From the NCBI RefSeq assembly GCF_033978785.1, contig NC_084749.1:18690243-18754242 (forward strand): 64,000 nucleotides of DNA, read 5' to 3'. The position numbers and the translations under genes are program-made. Positions 22,637-34,400 of the stretch are shown one piece after another. The DNA is from Entelurus aequoreus. Its lineage: Eukaryota; Chordata; Actinopteri; Syngnathiformes; Syngnathidae. A model generated the notes under the pieces. That model ran no database searches, was not told where the DNA came from, and saw only the letters and a program-made list of their open reading frames with translations. Within the stretch, counting starts at the first letter, position 1. Every line of letters begins with the position of its first letter.

Positions 22637-22991
22637 TTATTTATTTTATTTACATAGAAAAAAAATAAAAATACTTGAATTTCAGTGTTCCGGTGGCTAT
22701 CCATTAGATGGCAGTATTGTCCTGTTTAACTTCTCCGTTCATGATGAGTATATCATTTCGGCCACCGTGTTCAATGGAGGAAGTCTGACAAAAAAATTTT
22801 GTGGGAAAGCGGACGTGAGAACAGGCTGTCCCCACTCAGTCTCAGGTCCGCATTGAGCTGGAGGGGGCGTGGCCTCCAGCTCCGGCTGAATACCGGGAGT
22901 TTGTCGGGAGAAAATCTCTGCCGGGAGGTTGTCGGGAGCGGCGCTGAATACCGGGATTCTCCCGCTAAAAACAGGAGGGTTGGCAAGTATG
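22398..22991 (+). mobile_element. Element N with CATACTTGCCAACC termini
   Basis: The inverted ends are CATACTTGCCAACC and GGTTGGCAAGTATG. The flanks ATAATAA (22391-22397 and 22992-22998) are an identical 7-bp duplication. Internally it has a CCGGGAG-rich region and a long AT tract (22569-22632). A truncated relative starts at 37756. Confidence 0.85.
22569..22632. repeat. (TA)n microsatellite inside element N
   Basis: About 30 TA units, followed by a TTTA-rich tract. An imperfect arm pair, TATTTCATATATAT and ATATGAAATA, lies just upstream. Confidence 0.95.
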
Positions 22992-23033
22992 ATAATAAAG
23001 AAAGAAAAAAAACATATATAAGTCGCACTACAA

Positions 23034-23693
23034 CAGTGGTTCTTAACCTGGGTTCGATCGAACCCTAGGGGTTCGGTGAGTCGGCCTCAGGGGTACGGCA
23101 CAGCCTTCGCCGCATAGGTTAAGACACACCCGACTCATCGTGTAAACACAAACTTCTCCTTGTCGGCGTATTATAGATACCCCCAAACAATGTTCCCTCT
23201 AATTTTCCATATGTGTGAGCAAACGCAAAAACTCCTTGAGCATTCGGTGGAGCACATGTGAGCGTCATCAGACCTGCAGCACACCTGTCCCAAACCTGAC
23301 TAAATAACAAGTTAAATGTTTAATTATTATAATCAAATGAAAGCAGTCATTTCCGTGAGATTATTTTCTAATATAAGTGTTTTGGCCCACTTACAATGAC
23401 TATAACATATTGTTTTTCATGAGCTGTGTACTAGAATGTCTGGGTGGGGGGGTCCTACTTTGGAAATAATGTGTACCCCTTTCAGATATCGCATTTAGTT
23501 CCCACCAAAACATTCACATGTTGCACAATGAGATGTAAACATGGGATCATGTGTAACTTTCTGTTTGTAAAATATATCTTTATTAGTATTTCTTTAATGT
23601 AATAACATCATTTTATGATTACTGTTCGGGTTAGGTGAATGCGGATATGAAACTGGTGGGGTTCGGTACCCCCAACAAGGTTAAGAACCACTG
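23034..23693 (-). mobile_element. hAT-like element O, copy 2
   Basis: The termini are CAGTGGTTCTTAACCTGGGT and AAGGTTAAGAACCACTG. The flanks CACTACAA and CACTAGAG derive from the MITE F sequence CACTGGAG and match 6 of 8. Relative to 14916-15540 it is inverted and has a different interior. The interior includes a GTACCCC box and a G run at 23447. Confidence 0.8.
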
Positions 23694-23883
23694 CACTAGA
23701 GTATAAGTCGCATTTTTTGGGGAAATTTATTTGATAAAACCCAACACCAAGAATAGACATTTGAAAGGCAATTTAAAATAAATAAAGAATAGTGAACAAC
23801 AGGCTGAATAAGTGTACATTATATGACGCATAAATAACCAACTGAGAACGTGCCTGGTATGTTAACGTAACATATTATGGTAA

Positions 23884-24440
23884 GATCCAATCCAATCCAA
23901 TCCACTTTATTTATATAGCACATTTAAACAACAAAAATGTTTCGAAAGTGCTGCACAACAATATTAAAAATAATATTAAAAACAATATTAAAAACAATAA
24001 TCAAATATAATCCTTAGCTCCACCAATGACTGAATAAAAACAAAAAATAAATAAATATAGAACAAATATAAAAACAATATAAAAATAAATATGGTTAAAA
24101 ACGATTTTAAAGGGAAAAACCAATTAAAACAGTAAATATAAATATAAATATAAATTTAAAAAAAAAAAACACAGAGGACAGAGGACCACACAACTCACGT
24201 AGTGTTAAAAGCCAAAGAATAATAGTGGGTCTTAAGACGAGACTTAAAACACTCCACTGTGGGAGCAGTTTGAACATGGAGGGGCAGAGTGTTCCAGAGC
24301 TTAGGGCCGACCACAGAGAAGTCCCTGTCTCCCCTGGATTTAAGTCTGGTCTTGGGCACCACGAGCCGGAGCTGGCTCTCGGAACCTCAGAGCGCGCGTA
24401 GGAGTGTAAATTTGGATGAAGTCCGAGATAAGTAAGAGTA
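23884..24440 (-). mobile_element. LINE 3-prime fragment with reverse-transcriptase C-terminus
   Basis: On the minus strand the frame before TGA (24195-24197) reads VVGPKLWNTLPLHVQ, then CFKSRLKTHYYSLAFNTT. This is the L2/Rex1-type C-terminal signature. The 3-prime untranslated part runs down to CCACTTTATTTATATAGCAC and (GGATT)n at 23884. Fragments of the same family occur at 34655-34958 and 35396-35465 on the plus strand. Confidence 0.8.
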
Positions 24441-24785
24441 AGAGTCATTGAAATAACTATAACGCTAAATCCGATGAAATCTTATACGTCTAGTCTCTTA
24501 CGTGAATGAGCTAAATAATATTATTTGATATTTTACGGTAATGTGTTAATAATTCCACACATAAGTCGCTCCTGAGTATAAGTCGCACCACCGGCCAAAC
24601 TATGAAAAAAACTGCGACTTATAGTCCGAAAAATACGGCATTAGCCATTGGCTTTCTAAATTCATCCTCAGGTGTTTTTCCACCTGAAAACTAACAATAA
24701 AGGTGAATTATTCAGTCATAAATAATGATTTATACTGCAACTATGATGCTCATTAGGCTGTTACAAAAATAATAACTGTAATATT

Positions 24786-25274
24786 ATCGCAACAGGGTTT
24801 TCGCCGCTTACTGCGGGGTTCGTTCTCCCGAAATGCAGACGGACCACTCTGGACAAAGCGTGCAGGTAAGAACATGATTTATTTTCAAAATAACGCAAAG
24901 TACCAAAAACAGAAAACAAGCAAAAGGAATAATGTAACTAAGCTACCACTTAGCATGGACTAGAAGCAAGCAAAACTTACGTAGACAAGGCTACCACTTA
25001 GCATTGGCTAGGAGACAAGAAAAACTTACGTTGGCAGGTTGCATGAAGCAAACAATAACGCCAGACTGAGCGTGGCGAGCAAGGTGAATAAATAGCTCTC
25101 TGATTAGTGGTTGACAGCAGCTGAGCGTGGGACCACTAACCAGAGGCAGGTGAACCCAATGAATCCCCATGGTGACCAAAATAAACCCAGGAGTGCACAA
25201 AACAGGAACTGAGGGAGTCCAAAACTAACAGAACATTACTAACCAAAACATGATCCTGGCCACGGATCATGACA
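24786..25274 (-). mobile_element. Solo LTR-like element K, copy 2
   Basis: On the minus strand it starts TGTCATGATCCGTGGCCAGG, contains the tract ACGTAAGTTTTTCTTG twice in diverged form, and ends near ACCCTGTTGCGAT. AATATT flanks both sides (24780-24785 and 25275-25280). The empty-site copy at 40270 reads CTAATATTAAACG, which confirms the insertion. It is related to 52040-52517. A solo LTR is the best fit (5-6-bp duplication, promoter-like text), but no internal retroelement is present to prove it. Confidence 0.7.
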
Positions 25275-25345
25275 AATATTAAACATCTTTTTTAAAGAAA
25301 GGACAAGCAAAGAAATACAAAGTTCATTTTGCGATGCTAATGGTG

Positions 25346-25783
25346 TGTTTAGAAAATTGCAACGTTTAGCTTCCGGACTTGGGCTAAAATTACAGGTAAA
25401 TCTATTTTTCACACAACTTTGTTCTTGGCTAGCTATATAATAAGCAAACTGGCTTGCAAAGGAGAGTCGCAGAACACATGGAATTGACTTATGCTGTCTT
25501 TTAGTTGAATTGGAGTGGTATTTTTTTGTGGCCACAATAATTCCTGAAGTCAAGCTCATAAGTAAGTTGAATGATGCAGACCCTTTTGTTACTGGATATT
25601 TTGTAATTCATTTCTGCCTCTGAGACTTTACATCAGTAAGTAATTGCAACTACAGTGTTTTGATACTTGTTTATATTGACAAATGTACTCTTTTAGACTG
25701 TGATATTGTACATTTACAGACACTTATTAAGTTAGCTGTCGTGAAGCTACTAGCTCCTTGTAGCTGACTTCACTTGACTAAAA
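25346..25783. other. Unassigned spacer
   Basis: AT-rich sequence with no recognised repeat or frame. Confidence 0.35.
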
Positions 25784-25785
25784 TA

Positions 25786-26878
25786 CTGTATTTTCCGGAC
25801 AATAAGCTGCTACTTTTTTCCCTACGGTTTGTCTTTGAACCCTGCGGCTTATAAAACGGTGCGGCTAATTTATGGATTTTTCTTCGCTAACAGCCATAAC
25901 GTTTTGTATTCATAAACACTGAAAATGTGTGGTATTGTTTGTGCTATGGCGTCATCTTTTGGACGAGCGTCTACAGTATTCTGTTAAGTGCCTTGAACCG
26001 GAAGTACAAGTGCCGTTCCGTCTTCCAGTCGTCCACAGCGTTTCTACTCGTATGGATTCTTTGTTCATCACTCCAATCAATGTGTGCGAGTTTTACAATA
26101 TAACTAAAACTAGTTATAGTTACCAAACCGTCCCATGTGTGATTTCTGTAGGAATGTTTTGATGCATATTTGTACGTGCTATCGTAATATGTATGTATAG
26201 TTATATGCTAAAACGTTTGTGTCAGTATTAACGTGCAATGGCATTATTTTTGCATTGTTTTGGTTTCGCAAATTTTCTCATCAAAGTTATTATTATTATT
26301 ATTATTATTATTATATGATCCGCAGTTAGTGAGTCCATGACGATGACTTCTTTTTTGTTTGCTGTGTTACAGGCACCGTTGGAACAATTAAGGTATGTTA
26401 CATTTCAAAATAATTAAATAACTCATTTCGATACGTATATTTTTCCGGCTTATAGTCCGGCGCGGCTAATATCCATCCATCCATTTTCTATGGAACAATA
26501 TTTTTGGTAATACTTTAGTATGGGGAACACATATTCACCATTAATTAGTTGCTTATTAACATGCAAATTAGTAACATATTGGCTCTTAATTAGTCATTGA
26601 TAAGTACTTATTAATGCCTTATTCTGCATGGCCTTATTATACAACCAGTAAGCCATTAACTAAGAGTCTTCCCTCAATAACCTCAGAATTATTGTTTATT
26701 AGTAACCCTAACCCTAACCCTTATATGTTCCCCTAGTGTCCAAATAACTCTAAATTAAGTATTTGTTACTTTAATAAGCAACTGATTAATGGTGAATATG
26801 TTCCCCATACTAAAGTGTGACCATATTTTTTTTTTTAGCCTCAAATTTAGTGGGTGCGCTTTATAGTCCGGAAATATA
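25786..26878 (+). mobile_element. MITE F variant with nested MITE M
   Basis: It starts CTGTATTTTCCGGACAATAA and ends TTTATAGTCCGGAAATATAC. It is preceded by TA. The arms carry GCGGCTAAT and GCGGCTTATA motifs in place of GCGACTTATA, so it is a sister subfamily of F. An (ATT)n tract lies at 26286-26313. MITE M occupies 26506-26822. Confidence 0.7.
26506..26822 (+). mobile_element. MITE family M, copy 2
   Basis: The termini are GGTAATACTTTAGTATGGGG and CCCCATACTAAAGTGTGACC. The arms ATTAGTTGCTTATTAACATG and TAATAAGCAACTGATTAATG are inverted. AACCCTAACCCTAACCC lies near 26703, the same internal telomere-like motif as at 15108-15148, in reverse orientation. Confidence 0.8.
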
Positions 26879-26960
26879 CCAAAGTACAAGAAAAGACCAT
26901 AATTGTGTTCTTATTGAAGGACAGCTTTGCACAAGTATCGGAGATTTTTGACGTCTGGGG

Positions 26961-27216
26961 ACGGCTTGACGCGGTGGTGAGAGTGGCCGTGCCAGCAACC
27001 TGAGGGTTCCCGGTTCGATCCCCACCTTCTACCGACCTCGTCACGTCCGCTGTGTCCTTGAGCAAGACACTTCACCCTTGCTCCTGATGGGTCGTGGTTA
27101 GCTGCCTTGCATGGCAGCTCCCGCCATCACTGTGTGAATGTGTGTGTGTGTGAATGGGTGAATGTGTAAATTGAAGGTAGAAAAGCGCTATACAAGTATA
27201 ACCCATTTACCATTTG
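26961..27216 (+). mobile_element. Second tRNA-derived SINE type
   Basis: The head has box-A-like GCGGTGGTGAGAGTGGCC and box-B GGTTCCCGGTTCGATCCCC. The body reads GTCCTTGAGCAAGACACTTC and the 3-prime part reads AGAAAAGCGCTATACAAGTA, then ACCCATTTACCATTTG. It is a different family from the TTTAAC-tailed SINE. The minus-strand relative is at 34985-35226. Confidence 0.85.
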
Positions 27217-27425
27217 ATATACCCCTAGTTGTAATTTTAATACTGTTGGTGTCTGAATGCTGCCAATGACTGTGTCGGTTTTATGCAACCGGGGGATTCT
27301 AAGACTAAGTTACACTTATTGAATAATTGAATGACATCATCTGGGGTGTTGATATCCCTGGTGATATAAACCACAGTAAAAAAAAAAAAAAAAAATCTAC
27401 AATGGCTAAATCATACACGTTATAA

Positions 27426-27784
27426 AAATGGGACCCATTGGGGGTTAAATCACCAAAAAAGTATTCCCGGGCGCGGCCACCGCTGCTGCTCACTGCTCCC
27501 CTAACCTCCCAGGGGGTGTTTAAGGGGGATGGGTCAAATGCAGAGGATAATTTCGCCACACCTAGTGTGTGTGTGACAATCATGGGTACTTTAACTCAGC
27601 ATCAAGGGTTGGAATTGGGGGTTGAATCCCCAACAATGATTCCCGGGCGCGGCCACCGCTGCTGCTCACTGCTCCACTCACCTCCCAGGGGGTTATCAAG
27701 GGTGATGGGTCAAATGCAGGGAATCATTTCGTCACACCTAGTGTGTGTGTGTGTGTGACAATCATTGTCACTTTAACTTTAACA
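27426..27784 (+). mobile_element. Two tandem tRNA-SINE bodies
   Basis: Copy 1 (27426-27592) and copy 2 (27597-27784) are both head-truncated and in the same orientation. Each runs from GTTGGAATTGGGGGTT-type text through CACCGCTGCTGCTCACTGCT to TGTGTGTGACAATCAT and ACTTTAAC. A poly-A stretch (27378-27396) precedes them. Confidence 0.8.
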
Positions 27785-28414
27785 GCATATTTTGCTCTAT
27801 TTTGGTAGTTTTTTTGTCTCTCCATCCACACGACTATGCGACTATTTCTACGTCAGACGTAGCGGAGCGGTGTGGCGTTCGACAGAGAGGAATATGTCAC
27901 TTTACGCTTTTTTTTAATTTTTTTTTTTACGAATGCCTTTATCCACAGGCCTAATGTTAAATGTGTTCATCAAGCTCTGGGGAGCTGCCATGCTCCTCCA
28001 TGCGCGGTGCAACAGTGTAGAGCGCCGAGCAGCTGCCTCGCCACTCCGCCCAGATGGCGGGGCGCATGTATGCAGATTAGTTCATTAACCTCACGGCGCT
28101 TTAAGCGGCGGGCCATGCCGAGGGCTTGCTCCATCCACGTCTTCTCGAGATGTATTAACGCTTATTAATAGCGCGGGGGAAAACTTTCGCTAATGGCCCG
28201 AGGTGATTTGCAGGCGCTGTTAGCAAACACTGCAGTAATTATACATGACATGCTTCTGATTAGCACTCCTGTGATTATTGCAGCGTGTCAAGTCATCATT
28301 TTCTTTTACCCCCCTCATTTGAAAGAAAAAAAAAAAAAAAAAGGACGTGACATCAATTTTCCGGGAGAGCAAACATTTTAGAGGGGAAAGAAAATAGTTT
28401 GTGTTACGGCCGCA
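27785..28414. other. Low-repeat island, candidate conserved non-coding element
   Basis: 27950-28310 is balanced, non-repetitive sequence with clustered TAAT/ATTA cores: GATTAGTTCATTAACC, CTTATTAATAGCG, CAGTAATTATACATG, CTGATTAGCAC and GTGATTATTGC. No meaningful long frame is present. The texture fits a developmental enhancer, but this is inference from composition only. A poly-A run lies at 28326-28343. Confidence 0.4.
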
Positions 28415-31400
28415 CTCCCTTTCTCCTTCAAGTAGACCAGACCTGGGCATTCTGCGGCCCGCGGGCCGCATCCGGCCCTTTGTGCGTCCCTGTCCGGCCC
28501 GCGTGAGGCCAATTATAAATTACAAAATAAATTTTAAAAAGTATCTATGTCGAGTGTGCAATACAACGGTGCTGCTTTTGTTTTGAAAATCGTTATTTGT
28601 ATTACTTCCGTGTGGGCGTATGCGTGTGCGTGATTGTGAGTGAATGTGAACAACTGCAATTACAAAATAAAGTTGAAAAAACATCTATGTCCTGCGCGCA
28701 ATACAACTGTGCTGCTTTTATTTTGAAAAGTATTATTTATGGGCGTGTGTCCGTGTGTAACCTGCGAGTGAAGGTGCACATGCAGCGACAAGTGATGCAC
28801 GGTTTACACCCGAGACGCCAAAAAGAGAAAAGTTGATGAGGAATGGCGTGTTTTCAACAACACATGAACTGCAAAGCAACGTCCCCTCACCTAAGGTGCG
28901 TGCCTGCGCAATTGCGCACTGCTCAAGCGTCCGCTGCGCGCAGCAAGTATATGCCGCGCACCAAATCAAATCCCATCTGAATTATAAACAAAATAAACAT
29001 ATTTATTCTATGTAATTTTGCAATGCAACTTTGAGTGACAGTGACAACAAGCGGCCCTAATGGTGTTCGTCAACACCGTTCAATTATTGTAACGTCTATC
29101 GAGATGCTTCGAGGACAGGAATTATATCGATCACTTTATTGAACAAAACTGTTTATATTCGGCCAGAACCACACCAAAAACATGAGTAAAACAATTCTAT
29201 CTCGAAAAACTAGTCATTTTCTGCCGTACAAACCAGGCCAAAACCAACTTGTCATCTGTCACCAACACGCATAGCACTAAACCACTGGTGCGTTTATGGC
29301 CACACAAAAAGTCGGACAACTCAAACACCACACAAAGTTACACTATGACTCCTCAGTCATACGTGTGCTTATTTTACTGTCATTTATTATTAATGTTAAT
29401 TTATATATATTAGTCATGGAATGCTGTTACACACACTATGTTGAAGTATTACTATTATTATTAATTATTATTATTATTATTATTATTATTTATCTTACGG
29501 TGTATATCAAAAATAATATTGAGCAAAATTTAATTGAAATATTGTCGATGTGGCCCTCCAGCAGTGCTCGGGTAGCTCATGTGGCCCCCGGTAAAAATTA
29601 ATTGCCCACCCCTGAAGTAGACTTTAACGCTTTCCGTGGGTACCCCTTATTTATACATGGTGTATAACACTGTTTTTCAACCTTTTTTTGAGGCACATTT
29701 TTTTCATTAAAAAATCCAGAGGCACACCACCAGCAGAAAACGTTAAAAAAATGAAACTCCACCAGGTCGCCGTGCCTTATTTTGAGTTTGTTGGTGTTTT
29801 CTTGTGTGTAGTGCTTTAGTTATTGTTATTGTTCCTGTTTTGTTGGTGTTTTCCTGTAGCAGTTTCATGTCGTCATTTGAGCGCTATTCCCCGCACCTGT
29901 TTTGTGTTAGCAAGCAAGGCTAATTAAGTTGTTGCTATCCTTCTTTGTGTGGACATTGTGGATTGCCGTGTCATGTACGGATGTACTTTGTGGACGTCGT
30001 AAGTTTTTGCTGTCGTCCAGCATTCCGTTTGTGTTTACTTTGTAGCCACTTCAGTTTTACTTTTGTTTTGCGAAGTGAAGTGAGTTATATTTATATAGCG
30101 CTTTTCCCTAGTGACTCAAAGCGCTTTTACATAGTGAAACCCAATATCTAAGTTACATTTAAACCAGCTCCCTTTCTCCTTCAGGTAGACTTTAACGCTT
30201 TCCGCGGGTACCCCTTATTTATACATGGTGTATAACAGTGTTTTTCAACCTTTTTTTGAGGCAAGGCACATTTTTTTCATTAAAAAATACGGCAGAAAAC
30301 GTTAAAAAATGAAACTCCACCAGGTCGTTGTGCCTTATTTTGAGTTTGTTGGTGTTTTCCTGTGTGTAGTGTTTTAGTTCTTGTCTTGCGCTGTTATTTT
30401 GGTGGCCCTTCCAGTTTTGTTGGTGTTTTCCTGTAGCAGTTTCATGTCGTCATTTGAGCGCTATTCCCCGCACCTGCTTTGTGTTAGCAATCAAGGCTAT
30501 TTAAGTTGTTGCTATCCTTCTTTGTGTGGACATTGTCGATTGCCGTGTCGTGTACGGATGTACTTTGTGGACGTCGTAAGTTTTTGCTGTCGTCCAGCAT
30601 TCCGTTTGTTTACTTTGTAGCCAGTTCAGTTTTACTCTTATTTTGCATAGCAAAGTGAAGTGAGTTATATTTATATAGGGCTTTTCTCTAGTGACTCAAA
30701 GCGCTTTTACATAGTGAAACCCAATATCTAAGTTACATTTAAACCAGCTCCCTTTCTCCTTCAAGTAGACTTTAACGCTTTCCGCGGGTACCCCTTATTT
30801 ATACATGGTGTATAACAGTGTTTTTCAACCTTTTTTTGAGGCAAGGCACATTTTTTTCATTAAAAAGTACGGCAGAAAACGTTAAAAAATGAAACTCCAC
30901 CAGGTCGTTGTGCCTTATTTTGAGTTTGTTGGTGTTTTCCTGTGTGTAGTGTTTTAGTTCTTGTCTTGCGCTGTTATTTTGGTGGCCCTTCCAGTTTTGT
31001 TGGTGTTTTCCTGTAGCAGTTTCATGTCGTCCTTTGAGCGCTATTCCCCGCACCTGCTTTGTGTTAGCAATCAAGGCTATTTAAGTTGTTGCTATCCTTC
31101 TTTGTGTGGACATTGTCGATTGCCGTGTCGTGTACGGATGTACTTTTTGGACGTCGTAAGTTTTTGCTGTCGTCCAGCATTCCGTTTGTGTTTACTTTGT
31201 AGCCAGTTCAGTTGTACTTTTGTTTTGCGAAGTGAAGTGAGTTATATTTATATAGCGCTTTTCCCTAGTGACTCAAAGCGCTTTTACATAGTGAAACCCA
31301 ATATCTAAGTTACATTTAAACCAGCTCCCTTTCTCCTTCAAGTAGACTTTAACGCTTTCCGCGGGTACCCCTTATTTATACATGGTGTATAACAGTGTTT

Positions 31401-34400
31401 TTCAACCTTTTTTTGAGGCAAGGCACATTTTTTTCATTAAAAAATACGGCAGAAAACGTTAAAAAATGAAACTCCACCAGGTCGTTGTGCCTTATTTTGA
31501 GTTTGTTGGTGTTTTCCTGTGTGTAGTGTTTTAGTTCTTGTCTTGCGCTGTTATTTTGGTGGCCCTTCCAGTTTTGTTGGTGTTTTCCTGTAGCAGTTTC
31601 ATGTCGTCATTTGAGCGCTATTCCCCGCACCTGTTTTGTGTTAGCAATCAAGGCTAATTAAGTTGTTGCTATCCTTCTTTGTGTGGACATTGTGGATTGC
31701 CGTGTCATGTACGGATGTACTTTGTGGACGTCGTAAGTTTTTGCTGTCGTCCAGCATTCCGTTTGTTTACTTTGTAGCCAGTTCAGTTTTACTCTTATTT
31801 TGCATAGCAAAGTGAAGTGAGTTATATTTATATAGGGCTTTTCTCTAGTGACTCAAAGCGCTTTTACATAGTGAAACCCAATATCTAAGTTACATTTAAA
31901 CCAGCTCCCTTTCTCCTTCAAGTAGACTTTAACGCTTTCCGCGGGTACCCCTTATTTATACATGGTGTATAACAGTGTTTTTCAACCTTTTTTTGAGGCA
32001 AGGCACATTTTTTCCATAAAAAAATACGGCAGAAAACGTTAAAAAATGAAACTCCACCAGGTCGTTGTGCCTTATTTTGAGTTTGTTGGTGTTTTCCTGT
32101 GTGTAGTGTTTTAGTTCTTGTCTTGCGCTGTTATTTTGGTGGCCCTTCCAGTTTTGTTGGTGTTTTCCTGTAGCAGTTTCATGTCGTCATTTGAGCGCTA
32201 TTCCCCGCACCTGTTTTGTGTTAGCAATCAAGGCTAATTAAGTTGTTGCTATCCTTCTTTGTGTGGACATTGTGGATTGCCGTGTCATGTACGGATGTAC
32301 TTTGTGGACGTCGTAAGTTTTTGCTGTCGTCCAGCATTCCGTTTGTTTACTTTGTAGCCAGTTCAGTTTTACTCTTATTTTGCATAGCAAAGTGAAGTGA
32401 GTTATATTTATATAGGGCTTTTCTCTAGTGACTCAAAGCGCTTTTACATAGTGAAACCCAATATCTAAGTTACATTTAAACCAGCTCCCTTTCTCCTTCA
32501 AGTAGACTTTAACGCTTTCCGCGGGTACCCCTTATTTATACATGGTGTATAACAGTGTTTTTCAACCTTTTTTTGAGGCAAGGCACATTTTTTTCATTAA
32601 AAAGTACGGCAGAAAACGTTAAAAAATGAAACTCCACCAGGTCGTTGTGCCTTATTTTGAGTTTGTTGGTGTTTTCCTGTGTGTAGTGTTTTAGTTCTTG
32701 TCTTGCGCTGTTATTTTGGTGGCCCTTCCAGTTTTGTTGGTGTTTTCCTGTAGCAGTTTCATGTCGTCCTTTGAGCGCTATTCCCCGCACCTGCTTTGTG
32801 TTAGCAATCAAGGCTATTTAAGTTGTTGCTATCCTTCTTTGTGTGGACATTGTCGATTGCCGTGTCGTGTACGGATGTACTTTTTGGACGTCGTAAGTTT
32901 TTGCTGTCGTCCAGCATTCCGTTTGTGTTTACTTTGTAGCCAGTTCAGTTGTACTTTTGTTTTGCGAAGTGAAGTGAGTTATATTTATATAGCGCTTTTC
33001 CCTAGTGACTCAAAGCGCTTTTACATAGTGAAACCCAATATCTAAGTTACATTTAAACCAGCTCCCTTTCTCCTTCAAGTAGACTTTAACGCTTTCCGCG
33101 GGTACCCCTTATTTATACATGGTGTATAACAGTGTTTTTCAACCTTTTTTTGAGGCAAGGCACATTTTTTTCATTAAAAAATACGGCAGAAAACGTTAAA
33201 AAATGAAACTCCACCAGGTCGTTGTGCCTTATTTTGAGTTTGTTGGTGTTTTCCTGTGTGTAGTGTTTTAGTTCTTGTCTTGCGCTGTTATTTTGGTGGC
33301 CCTTCCAGTTTTGTTGGTGTTTTCCTGTAGCAGTTTCATGTCGTCATTTGAGCGCTATTCCCCGCACCTGCTTTGTGTTAGCAATCAAGGCTATTTAAGT
33401 TGTTGCTATCCTTCTTTGTGTGGACATTGTCGATTGCCGTGTCGTGTACGGATGTACTTTTTGGACGTCGTAAGTTTTTGCTGTCGTCCAGCATTCCGTT
33501 TGTGTTTACTTTGTAGCCAGTTCAGTTGTACTTTTGTTTTGCGAAGTGAAGTGAGTTATATTTATATAGCGCTTTTCCCTAGTGACTCAAAGTGCTTTTA
33601 CATAGTGAAACCCAATATCTAAGTTACATTTAAACCAGCTCCCTTTCTCCTTCAAGTAGACTTTAACGCTTTCCGCGGGTACCCCTTATTTATACATGGT
33701 GTATAACAGTGTTTTTCAACCTTTTTTTGAGGCAAGGCACATTTTTTTCATAAAAAAATACGTCAGAAAACGTTAAAAAATGAAACTCCACCAGGTCGTT
33801 GTGCCTTATTTTGAGTTTGTTGGTGTTTTCCTGTGTGTAGTGTTTTAGTTCTTGTCTTGCGCTGTTATTTTGGTGGCCCTTCCAGTTTTGTTGGTGTTTT
33901 CCTGTAGCAGTTTCATGTCGTCATTTGAGCGCTATTCCCCGCACCTATTTTGTGTTAGCAAGCAAGGCTAATTAAGTTGTTGCTATCCTTCTTTGTGTGG
34001 ACATTGTGGATTGCCGTGTCATGTACGGATGTACTTTGTGGACGTCGTAAGTTTTTGCTGTCGTCCAGCATTCCGTTTGTGTTTACTTTGTAGCCAGTTC
34101 AGTTTTACTTTTGTTTTGCGAAGTGAAGTGAGTTATATTTATATAGCGCTTTTCCCTAGTGACTCAAAGCGCTTTTACATAGTGAAACCCAATATCTAAG
34201 TTACATTTAAACCAGCTCCCTTTCTCCTTCAAGTAGACTTTAACGCTTTCCGCGGGTACCCCTTATTTATACATGGTGTATAACAGTGTTTTTCAACCTT
34301 TTTTTGAGGCAAGGCACATTTTTTTCATAAAAAAATACGGCAGAAAACGTTAAAAAATTAAACTCCACCAGGTCTTCGTGCCTTATTTTGAGTTTGTTGG

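Larger units (their letters stand above)
22351..24638 (-). mobile_element. MITE F, copy 3, carrying three nested insertions
   Basis: The outer ends are CCGTATTTTTCGGAGTATAA and TAGTCCGAAAAATACGG. The MITE itself is about 550 bp. The rest is a CATACTTGCCAACC element (22398-22991), a hAT-like O element (23034-23693) and a LINE 3-prime fragment (about 23884-24440). Confidence 0.85.
22249..25345 (+). repeat. Old interspersed repeat U, split by several insertions
   Basis: Pieces at 22249-22350, 24639-24785 and 25275-25345 join to match an undisturbed copy at about 40060-40345. Shared landmarks are TTTTTGACTACAAAAAT, CGGATTATAGAGCGT, AATAATGATTTATACTGCAA and AAAGAAAGGACAAGCAAAGA. The second copy acts as a pre-insertion reference for the MITE F (22351-24638) and LTR-like (24786-25274) insertions. 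Confidence 0.8.

Noticed and set aside
30961..33622. Three near-identical 115-codon frames starting MSCAVILVALPVLL
   Set aside because: They arise from the 577/580-bp tandem array and cross the hAT, SINE and host joints. Their similarity reflects array duplication, not gene conservation.
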